This document shows positions 52,305 to 62,190 of a stretch of DNA of 64,000 nt, piece by piece. The position numbers and the translations under genes are program-made. A model generated the notes under the pieces. The model was given only the letters and a program-made list of their open reading frames with translations, searched no databases and had not been told where the DNA came from. Position 1 is the first letter of the stretch, and each line of letters starts with the position of its first letter. This DNA comes from Dasyornis broadbenti (lineage: Eukaryota > Chordata > Aves > Passeriformes > Dasyornithidae): assembly GCA_013397935.1 (NCBI GenBank), contig VZRN01011461.1:1807540-1871539 (forward strand), read 5' to 3'.

Positions 52305-52875
52305 ATTACGTGTTGTGATGCTTTACTAAGTTTCATCATTTTCTAGACTCAGAAGGTAAACAAAAATGACATATATCCATTGTATCTTTGCTGCATGATT
52401 TTCAGGCTAATTCCATGTTGGTCAGGTTGTCTTTTTTGGCACATGAGCAATATGATTTAAGATCTCTAAAACTGTACTATGAAGTGTGCCTCTGTGGTTA
52501 AGTAAACTCCAGGCTGTGCTGCATCCTGTTCCTCCTGTACCTGTGGACTCTACCCCTCCTTTCTGTTGGCATGACAAAATATTCAGGGGGCTTGTTCAAG
52601 CTCTCTGCTGTAGCTGGGAAACTTTCGTAGGATTCTTTTCCTCGACCTCAAGAAAACAAACAAAGCTGAGCAGCAGCTGAGTTGCTGTGTGAATTTTGTT
52701 GTTAGAGATGGTGGGCACCAGCTTCATACACACATTTGGACTGTTGGGTTGATCCAAGTTCTGTGAATCTGAAGAGCATTGTGCTGCAGCCTGAACTCAC
52801 CCAGCAGAAGCAAACCTGCTTTGGATAAAGCTCTTGTACAAAACAGATTAATCACTTCAATTAGGTGGCCTTTTG

Positions 52876-52877
<2 letters not shown>

Positions 52878-52906
<29 letters not shown>
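52878..52906 (+). repeat. T29 homopolymer
   Basis: The longest uninterrupted single-base run in the window, on the + strand. No retroposed gene copy is visible beside it. Confidence 0.9.
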
Positions 52907-52910
<4 letters not shown>

Positions 52911-54619
52911 GGCGGTTGGGAGTACCAGGTGTTACACATGGGAACACTTCCCCTGTGCTCTGATGTTGATGATCACAAACAATAAGTGCTTTTTTTCAAG
53001 TCACCAGTGTGATCCAATGAACATGCTGTGATCCTGCCCATCTCTCTACTTGTCATCTTACACAAATTTAATATTCCTACAACAGTATTTTCTTGCAGTC
53101 CCATTTTCTGGTAACTTTCAATTTTTATAGGCTGAAAAGTACCTCGGGGAAGAGCTTGCTGATTGGTTTTCCGGGTGTTTTTTTTTTTTTTTTTCTTTGT
53201 AAAAAGCTATTTTTATAACCCCTACAGTTTCTTCTCTCTCTTTCAGTGCTTGCTTTTTCAAAAAGAATAGCAAATTGTCTGTATCTGAGAACTGGTATGC
53301 CTATTTTGCTCATAACTTTTAGCTGCTATTTCCTTAGAAATTTCCTGGTGATACATATGGTGTGTACGAGCAAGCTGCCCTTTCTGTATTTCCTTTTATT
53401 TCTTTTTACCCAAAGGCTTTGTGTTCCTAAAATTTTAATGTAAAAACCTTTCTTTTTTTGTTTAAAATCTTTCTGATTCTCAGATGATCCCTAACTCTGC
53501 TTTATTCAATCGTTAAATTATAAGGCACCACCTTGTTATTTCTGTCATTCCCTCGCTGATCCACAAATGAACAACCTGAAAGTGAACTTTCACTCTAAAG
53601 TCTCCTAAAAATATTCCTTCCCGGGATCTGTTGCTGCAGCTCGTGTCTGACATGAGCTGCTGCTGTTCTTCCTTTGCTCCATTTCAGTGCCACTACAGGA
53701 GCAGAACGCACTTGGGTGCCCGCTGGGTGGGCAAGAGCTGCACCAATTCCAACCTGTGGGTGCACGAGGATGAAGCTTTGAGTAGAGACTTACACCTTTG
53801 TGACCCCACTGCTGCTTGCTTGAGTGAGCTTCCTGTCCCAAATCGTTTGGGATTTGGGCAGGTTAAAAACATGCTAAGCGAAAAGTGGAAATTTTACATA
53901 TATATATGTGTGTATGGGAGTATAATTTTGCAGAAGCTTTCTCAAAAACAGTCCCAAGCAATGAGAATGTCCTACCACAAAAAATATTGTGCTGGAATTT
54001 GCTGGGGAAAGTGACGAGACTTGCAGTGGGATATGTGAATTTAGGCCCATGCTGCGGTATCAGGAGTCTGTGACTTCCATTGGCTCACATAAATGAGATA
54101 ATTCAGGCTGCACTGGTGACAAGCATGGGGCAGGCTGGATTGTTAATTGTCTCTGCAGCTCAGCCCGTGAGAAAACTGGGACAGAGACATCCCAAGTTAA
54201 AACACAGGCTGGGCTGTGCTTGCTGCTATTTTGAGTTAGATTGCTTGACACAATTTGAGGAGAATATTTGTTTGGGTGTTTTGGTGTTTTCCTAGTAGAT
54301 TTTCCCTAGTGTGGTCTCTGCATATATTGCCAAGACGTTTTTAAAGTAGCTAAATTGGGTGAGATATACAGAAATGTATCTGAATCAAGCAAAATTCAAT
54401 GAGTTGGGCAATATATTGCAGACAAATTTATCTCCACAGAATGTGAGGGTTGGTGACAAGGCAGGCAGACAGTTTTCACATAATCTGTGCATCTTTAATC
54501 TGTGCCTTCCAGTTTTGAAGCAATATGGCTGCTGTGTTTTAAGAGTTAAGGGGAAAAAAGCTTATTTAGTGGTGACAACTGTGACTTTAACAGCCCAGGC
54601 TGGAAAGGTGAGATCATTC

Positions 54620-54636
54620 AAAAAAAAAAAAAAAAA
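54620..54636 (+). repeat. A17 homopolymer
   Basis: Seventeen A on the + strand. Together with 29,863 it is one of the only two long A runs. Confidence 0.85.
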
Positions 54637-55343
54637 TGCAACGTCCTTACAAATGCAAATCCAACCCAATGCTGGCCCTTTGTACATGGAGTCTGGAAGC
54701 CTGATGGTAAAGCATAAAAATAATGGTTATATGTGACAGTCTATTGTGAGGAGCTTGCTATACTTAGTGACCATTAGAAAGTACAAAAATTATCGTTAGA
54801 CTTTTCTTGTTTGGGCTAAAACAGGATTTGCAAAACTGCTTAATGGACATTTACTCTTTTACAGCTCTAAAACAGCCCCTGTAAATCTATTCTTTCTCTT
54901 TTTGACTTGTGCCTCTGCTGGTTCCCTTTGGTTTCGATGTTATCTATTTAAAACCAAATCTGATAAGGGATAACGGCTGCATTAGATTAGAAGAACTGCT
55001 TTGCTTGATCTGTCTCCAGTGGCTCTGGAGTGAGGTCTAGGAACTATCCTTTGTGATAAACAGTGCCACAGACAATCCCTTAATTTCTCAATCCATTTAC
55101 TAGTAAGGTGGATGTCGACACCTTCAGCATTTCCTGGACCGAATGCAAGTCTGAGGGCGTATGGATTGTGAAAAATGAGCGGAGTACCAGACATTAAGGG
55201 AGCAAACTACCAGAATCAGTGAGGAGAGGCTCGGTGGGAGCTGATCCTTGCCAGGGAGGGAGATGGAGCCCTGCAGACAGAGGAGGAAGAGCAAAGATGC
55301 CATTCAGGCTTCTCGTGCAGGTGCTGCAGCAGGAGCGCTCACT

Positions 55344-55371
55344 GGTAGAGCAATGCTCTACCTCTGCGCCA
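55344..55371 (-). repeat. Near-perfect palindrome joined to a tRNA-like A box
   Basis: At 55,344-55,362 nine-base arms, GGTAGAGCA and TGCTCTACC, flank one base. Overlapping it on the - strand, 55,371-55,361 reads TGGCGCAGAGG, which fits the A box of tRNA promoters (TRGCNNAGYNGG) closely. GTAGAGC follows as in tRNA D arms. No B box was found at the expected distance, so this is not an intact tRNA gene. It may be a remnant of a tRNA gene or tRNA-derived SINE, or chance. Confidence 0.35.
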
Positions 55372-55439
55372 TAGATGTGGTGTCTCCCCACCCATCAAGA
55401 TCCTTCATTTAATGACAAATAACTGCATTATTTCCTTAT

Positions 55440-55575
55440 ATGTATTTCATAATTATCTACATGTGTATATACATTCACTTACCTATGTTTATACATGGGT
55501 ATACGTATGTAAAAGTGATCATTACACAAAATACAGAATATCTCTATATAAGTATATATACACATATATACCTAT
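55440..55575. repeat. Degenerate TA/TG-rich low-complexity patch
   Basis: Many TATA, TATG and ACAT words, such as TATATATACACATATATA near 55,553, without a clean period. It is probably a decayed dinucleotide repeat. Confidence 0.6.
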
Positions 55576-56499
55576 TTGTAAAAATAATAGTTCTGCCTGC
55601 TCTTAGCAAGCTATGGAAAACAAATGTGTATGTCCAATATTTATTGCTGGGAATAATGACCTAAATTATTTTCTTGTTAGAGTTCAGATAGCTTCATTAT
55701 TATACAGTTTCCTCAGAGCAACTCTGAAGAGTTTTTTGTATAAACTGGACTTATTTATCACAAGGCTCGTTATCTGTGTTGTAATTACAGTATGCATACT
55801 GATTTTAGATAGCGAAGAACTAAAGCTGTTAAAAGAGTAAGGATAAGTGGGGGGGGGGACCAAACCAGAAAATTACTTCGGTAATTCATCCCTTAAATCA
55901 TGAGGTTCCTAACTCACAAGTTCTCTGTTTAAAGCATAACTTAGGAGCAAATCAGTTAGCTAATGGATGGGGAGAGGCCTCATCCTTTCCCCTCCACCAC
56001 GGTGCAGGGCTCTCTGGGATCACACTGGGAAGGGATAAAGCCTCAGCTGTTTCATAGGATTTGCTTCAGAAAGCTTTTTGGGCAAACTGAAATGTTTACA
56101 GCTTCCAGCTTGGAAGTGTGGTCTTTGCCATTCCCATGAGTCAGAGGATCCCACCACCCTTGCACAACCATCCATGTGCAGGGTGATGGCTGCAGGGACC
56201 TTCAGCCCTTCCTGGCCAGCGTGTCCTGCCTGCCCCTTGCCCTCAGCTGAGTTCTGGCTCATTGAGGGAACAGTCACAACGGGCTCTTTGTTGTGGTCCT
56301 CTCCAAACCAGCTACAGATGGTTATAAGTTTTCTAAGGGGGTTTCTGTAGGCCTAAAAATTTATATTGTACAATTTCAGATACTTTTGAAACACTGAGGT
56401 TCACCTATGAGGAATTTTCTGAAGAAGTAAAGGTAACTTTGGTGTTTGATATTGTATGGTTTTGTCATCTACTGTAGAATTTAGCCTTTACCTATTCCA

Positions 56500-56960
56500 T
56501 AAGAACTTTAAGAAGAATGCCATGCCAACAGGTCTAATTAAGAGCGAGAGCTGCTTTATGCTGTGATATTACAAGACTGAAATAGAATGGAGGATGTGGT
56601 AATTAAGGTGCTGATGGCTTTTCCTAAACAAATTTGGGTATATGGTGAACTTTGAATACAGTCCAGCCTTATTGTTTGATGGAACTTTAAATATACATCT
56701 GTGGCATGATGGCATTAAGCTGGGATGTGACAGTGTAAAAAATATTGACTCTGCTCGTATTAATGCTGTGCTGAAATGTACTTTGCACCAGAACTGTTTG
56801 AAATGAGTTCAGTTTGCTAGCCCACTGTAACATATGACATTTTTCTAATTAGGGCAATGTTTAATTTACTGTCTCATGGCTTTTTGAATAAATATAAATT
56901 GTCATACTAAAGTGACAGGTGTAAAACCCTGGGTAGCTGTGTTAGAGAGGTTAATTTGCT
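56500..56960. promoter_or_regulatory. Candidate conserved non-coding element with three TAATTA sites
   Basis: TAATTA occurs at 56,535-56,540, 56,600-56,605 and 56,846-56,851 in AT-rich, non-repetitive DNA without open frames of note. GACAGGTGT, a T-box or E-box like word, is near 56,915. TAATTA is the core for many homeodomain proteins. The block has the texture of a conserved enhancer, but this is inference. Confidence 0.25.
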
Positions 56961-59546
56961 CTTAATCAAATCAGTTCTGCTTCACTTTCTCATGGGGAGT
57001 GAGAGATAATAGGCCTGTTTAACTGGAGATTAGGCAGCCTTTTCCCTGGAATTCCCAAAGGGTTCACCTGAGACTTATTGTGTCATATTCTCTATAAAGA
57101 TATTTGAATACATCAACATTTAAAGATGTGCTACATCTACTCACAAGGGTATTTTGTTGCCCGCATTTGACTCAGCAGCACTGAAAGGAGATCTAGGACT
57201 AGAAGAGCTGTAGGAATGTGATCCTGTGGAGAGCTGCAATTTGCCACCCTAGAAGGGACCCATTCCCCTTCCCAGGTTTGGAAAAAAAATAGAGGGTCAG
57301 ATTATTTTTTTCTTTTCTCTTATTGAGCTGAAAAGGAAGAAGAATCCTCCCCCCATCTTATGTTTTGCAGTAAGAAAGTTGTCAATATGTACTGCTTGAG
57401 AGCTGATGAAAGAGCTAAGAAACACAAACGAAAGCGCCTGCCAGTTTATAGGAAGCGAGAGCAATGTGGGAATCCACGGGGGGAAGTTTGTGAGTGTAAG
57501 AAAGAAGCTTGGTTTGTGGGATCAATAGGTGCAGGCTTTGTGCCAGAAGGCCAATTGCTGCAGTGCCTGCCCGGATTCGGTGGGAAGGGGAGTGAGACAG
57601 CACGAGCATCCTGCCGTGGGGGCTGCGGGAGGAGCTGTACGAGCTGAAAAACATCCAACAAAGCTTGGGGTGTGCTAAGAGAGAAATGCAGTGTGGTATG
57701 GAATATCTGAGGCTAGGGCTGAGTGCAGAGTCAGCTTTGATTGCCTGCTCCGTCTGGGATACGAGTTGGGCATAGAATTCAGGGGCAAAAGGGCATCTTG
57801 TTTTTATCATCTTCAGTGTAAATAACTCTGCTCACAAAATGGGGTCAAGGTGGTCTTTTGGCTACTTTAAAGCTGTGGCACTTCCTTATGTGATAGTTTT
57901 TAAGCAATCTTGTCTTGTCTTTTGCTAGCAGTAAGGAAAATGAAATCATCACCCTCGCATGGGAATCTCAGTGCAGATGAGAAGCCAGAAGCACAAACTT
58001 TCACAGCTCCTTGTGCCTGGCAAGAGCAGCAGGTGAGGTTCTCACTGCTTTGCCATGGACGGCATGGAAGGATCCAACACGAGGAATGGTCTTGGTCCTC
58101 ACTGTGTTTCAACATCAGGGAAAACCATCCAAAATGACATTAAAGTCTACGGGTTGTAAAGATAAACGTGACAGAGCTGGGTCTGGAGTTGCTACACCGT
58201 GAGACAAAGGGATGTCGTGACCAAAGTACATCGAGGAGAACCAGGAAAAGGTGATACACTTCCTACAGAGCTCTCAGCAAATTCCTCCCTGCATTATTGC
58301 ACATGAAGAAGAGTCATCTTCTGTTTAATAATTTAGGAGGTAGGGAATTAATCTTTCGTAGTCCCTGGCCATAGATGAATGCTGCAGTAAATTGAGACTG
58401 ATTTTTGCTTGTGTGTATCTTTTGTTCCTGAATTATAACGAGCACCTGTGAGTTCTTTTCTATTTATTTGAATGGGCTTTGTGTAAGCCAAGTACTGAGG
58501 GAAATGTACCTTTTTTATTTTTTTTCACATAACCTATATTGTATGTAAAACAAGCAAATCCTCTGACATGTTTAGAGCCCTATATTCTGGATGTGCTGGG
58601 CAAAATAAGAAGGATAGATACTATCGCTCTTCTATTATTTATGGACTATAAAGTCTTTACAGTGGCATTGACAAAGGGTTTATAGTCAGTACACAAGCTG
58701 GTTATACCATAAATTGTAATGTTATATGATAAACTGGAAGTTTATAGCAGTAGTAGATATCAAAGAAAAAAATGAATTTTGGTTTGAAATGATCTATCAT
58801 GGGATGGAGTTGCTACACGTTTAAATATTCAACCATTTTTGTCTTCATTTATTTTGAAGCTACTGATAATTCATGTGCTACAGAACAAGGATTTATAGGT
58901 TTATTTAGAGACTGCTATGGGGGGAGGTAGGAATAGACCCTTTAAACTCGAGAACAACACATTCTGGCACGGTAGCTGAGAAACACTGATGCAATTAAAT
59001 TGATTCAAGCCTTTGGTTTCCAGCTCTAGAGATGGCAAACCGACCTGTTGCTAAATATTTGGTCTGTTGCTACAGGGCTCCCAACAATGCAATAAAATAG
59101 TTGGATTACTGTTTCTAGGAATGTAAATGGAAACTACTTACAGCAAAAATGTCTTAAACATAATTTAATTGCTTTGAGTTTACATAAAAACTAAAAGCAG
59201 GAAAATGTCAACAAATGTTAGTTCCCCTTTCTTTGTGAGTTACATTCCTTCCTTTAGCTAATGATTCTGTAAACAAGAACCAAAATATTCTTAGTGTTTA
59301 CTTACAACACTTTAATTTAAAAAAAAACCTCATTGCAATTTCTCCCATTGCAAGAAATTGCTATGTATTAAATTCTTACTCTTTATTTAAATTCATCATT
59401 TCTCACTGCTCTTTTCTCCCTTCAAAGCATTTCTGGTGTGTAAGTACTTTACAGATGGAATGACACTATAACGTTAACTAACAATTTGCAGGTAAAATGT
59501 GTTGGTTTGTTTTTTTTTTTTTTTTTTTAAAGCTTTTAGAACTGAT
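56961..59546. other. Gene-free single-copy DNA, AT-rich to the right
   Basis: No gene is supported. A somewhat purine-rich open frame of 95 codons at 57,360-57,647 overlaps one of 131 codons on the other strand. Neither is recognised. From 58,260 on the DNA is strongly AT-rich. A T19 run at 59,510-59,528 precedes the SINE. Confidence 0.6.
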
Positions 59547-59685
59547 TTGAAATTAGCTCAGTGGGTCAGATCATGGTGCCCATAACGCCAAGGCCATGGC
59601 TTGGTTTCCTGCATGGGCCGTTCACTGAAGGGTTGGATGTGATGACTGTTGTAAGTCGCTTCTAACTCAGAGTGTTCTGTGAAAT
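59547..59685 (+). mobile_element. TguSINE1-like SINE (tRNA-Ile head, CR1-like tail)
   Basis: The first 73 bases (59,547-59,619) align by eye to tRNA-Ile. The A box TAGCTCAGTGGG is at 59,554-59,565, ATAACGCCAAGG spans the anticodon arm, a decayed B box GGCTTGGTTTCC is at 59,598-59,609, and GGGCC stands at the end of the tRNA part. The rest resembles a CR1 3' end: GGTTGGATGTGATGA, then TCTAACTCAGAGTGTTCTGTG. A tRNA-Ile head with a CR1 tail is the structure of TguSINE1, known from passerines and moved by CR1 machinery. Several promoter positions have mutated, so the copy is old and surely inactive. Confidence 0.85.
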
Positions 59686-62120
59686 ACAAAGTGCTCCATA
59701 GGAATTGCCAAGCTTTGAAAACCATTGTGCTATCTTAATTTGTAATGTGCTCAGCACTCAGGTACAGCCCGGGTTTTGGGAGGCTTAAGATTAGACACAA
59801 AAATGCAGGAGAATGGCTTTTTTTGTAAAAATGAGTGTTGCTGACTTGTCCTTGGCAGTGACTGAAAAAACAGAGATTCTCCTAATTAGCAAAGATTGCT
59901 GTGTTTGGCAGGAAGCAGACTTGAGAGGGGTGATTCAGGTGAGAGTGTGAGTCCAGAAAGAACCAAAGGGATGGGATGAAGCAGGGGACACATTTTGAGC
60001 CCAGAGCATCACAGGGCAGGGCCAAACCAGCCCCTCCCAGCCTTAACCCCCTCCCAGGAGAAGGGCATTTCTTCTGAGTGTTCCCACCCCTCTGTGGGGC
60101 TGATAAATTCTTCAGGGATGAGAGTGTGTGCCAGGAAGGGAGAGAGGCTTGAAAACCTCTTCAGCAGTCAGCAGAATGGCATGAGAAATGATGTTCTGGG
60201 ACTAAAATATGAGCAATATTTCAGTCTGTCCCTATTGCCAGGGGCCCAGGTAATGTCTGAGTGTATGCACAGCACATCCATGGCTTGTTTCCAAGCTCTG
60301 CTCCAGTCTGACTAGATAATGAATATGCATGAAGGGGGAAAGAGGAGGTGGTGGGGGGTTTGTCTATCTGTTGGTTTATTTTGGTGATTTTTTTTTTTTT
60401 TTTCTTTTTTTTGTTTGTTTGGAGGGGAGGTTTTTTTTGTTTCTGGGGGAAAAAGCCTATCTGCTTTTTTCCCTTGAAGTACAAGTTTTGCACTGTGTAC
60501 TTTAACAAAGTACAATGCTAAGGATGAAAAAGATGTATCTCCCCAAGCCATTTCTTGAGTTGTTTTTCATGCAACATAACAGTTTTCAATTGTACCATGT
60601 AGCAGTCAAGTGGTCTTGTTTATTTTAGTTATGCCCGAGGAATTCTTTGAAGAAATTAAAAAAAAATAAAGCAGCAAACCATTTTGGGGTTAGACTTTCT
60701 GCTTGTTTTCAGCCTTCTCTGGTCTTTGACACCCCTGCTAAGAGATTGAAAAATTGGGATTGGTAGCATTTCCCCCTTTGCAGTGGTGTAAACAAGCACT
60801 TATTGCAAGACCCTGTCTGATTTTTGCCATCTGCTTCTTTATCACTGAGGCTTTAAATATGAAACAGTTCCACAGAAGAATTTCAAACAGCAGAGCTTTA
60901 AGGCTGCTTTGGTCACTGTTGTACCCCAAAAACGCGAATAAAGTTGGCATTAGTGGGTTCTCGTAAGATGGGCCTGCATTTTAGTCTTTATGGTTGCCAC
61001 TGCGAATCGGCGTTGAATGTTCACCCAGGACAAACTGACTGTGTACCAGAACTCTCGTGGTGAGCTGTGGGCAGCTTTGTGTGGTGCGGTTCATGATGGG
61101 AGAACAGCCCTGCATGGATCTGCTCTTCCCTGAGGTAGGAACAAGAGCTGATCAGTAATGGAGGTTTCAGGTGGCTTGGTGGACGAGGGGGTTTTTTGGG
61201 TTGGTTGTTTGTTTTCTACTGAAGTTTCTGCCTGATTTGTCTGAGAAGTCGCATAATTTACCTGCAGCTTAAAAGCTGCTCCCTTTGTACAGCACAAAGA
61301 ATGACATTTTCAGTTTACCAAAATAAATAAAAAATAGGGGCGGGGAGTGAGGGGAGTCAGGGACATGTTTACATGCCAGTGGCTCTTGTCTGTGCCTGGC
61401 AGGCAAAGTGAGTGAACTGTTAAATTACTGTTGTGTTCCTCTATGAGGTCATCATTGATTTCTATGAAATTCTTTGATGTTGTTACTAACTCTTAAAATC
61501 TATAGCAAATACTCATTGGACCATGTATATTTCTGAGGATTTATGAGCTGTTCATGATTCATTCAATCACAAATATGATATATATGATTGAAAGATGAAA
61601 AATTCTTTGGGTGGTAACTTTTACTTTTGAATTTCCTAAGAGTACAGCCTTGTAAGCACAGTACCTGTTTCACTCTATCACTATTTATAGTAAATAACTA
61701 AAACCTAATTTAAGTTTTCAGCCCCTTATGCAAACTAAGATTACCTAAGCCTTTGGTTTCGTCCCAGTATATACTTGCTGAAATATCAGTTTTAATACAG
61801 ATACCTTTAGCTCTGTACAATGCTTTGGTATCTGGTATTTGCTCAAACAAATATTTTTATTTATCTGGAAAATATAAGTGCATCTCCAGGTCTGGACTAT
61901 TAAAAGCTATCTGGTGCCTTGTCCTAGTCATGAGTATTTCTCCTAATAAAAACAGCAGAGTTCAGCTGAGTTAGTTTCTTTTTGAGAGTGGCAAAATGGA
62001 AGTGGTGTATTAAATCTTCAAGTGAGGTGAAGGGATATTATGTCTTCTCACTGTATGTGGAGCTTGCCTTCAGTGTGGGCTCTCTGGGAAGAAGGAAAGG
62101 GGTTGGTGATCTGCTCTGTG
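59686..62120. other. Gene-free single-copy DNA
   Basis: No gene is supported. T- and G-rich low complexity lies at 60,340-60,450, including T16 at 60,388-60,403. A G-rich patch is near 61,336-61,362. Open frames up to about 106 codons have no family resemblance. Confidence 0.6.
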
Positions 62121-62190
62121 CAAGGCTCGAGCCCACCCATGAGTTCGCAGCTCGGGAGCGCAGCATCCCAAACCGTGCTGCAGTGACACC
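62121..62190 (-). repeat. tRNA-like remnant (A and B box spacing)
   Basis: Read on the - strand from 62,190, an A-box-like TGCAGCACGGTT begins at position 9 and a B-box-like GGCTCGAGCCT at position 58. That is the spacing of tRNA internal promoters. GCTGCGCTCC lies where the anticodon arm would be. Both boxes deviate from consensus. It could be the head of an old tRNA-derived SINE or a tRNA pseudogene. The local CpG density is also higher than around it. Confidence 0.3.

Larger units (their letters stand above)
52305..56499. other. Gene-free single-copy DNA
   Basis: No gene is supported. Low complexity includes T29 at 52,878-52,906, T17 at 53,178-53,194, TA/TG runs at 53,896-53,914, A17 at 54,620-54,636, a degenerate TA-rich patch at 55,440-55,575 and G10 at 55,849-55,858. 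A small hairpin (CCCAAATC with GATTTGGG) is at 53,837-53,858. Confidence 0.6.

Noticed and set aside
53640..53860. Open frame after a TTTCAG acceptor-like site
   Set aside because: No protein family is recognised and no matching donor or partner exon is visible. A small inverted repeat lies within it.
59547..59619. Functional tRNA-Ile gene
   Set aside because: The B box and anticodon arm are mutated and a CR1-like tail follows directly, so it is a SINE head.
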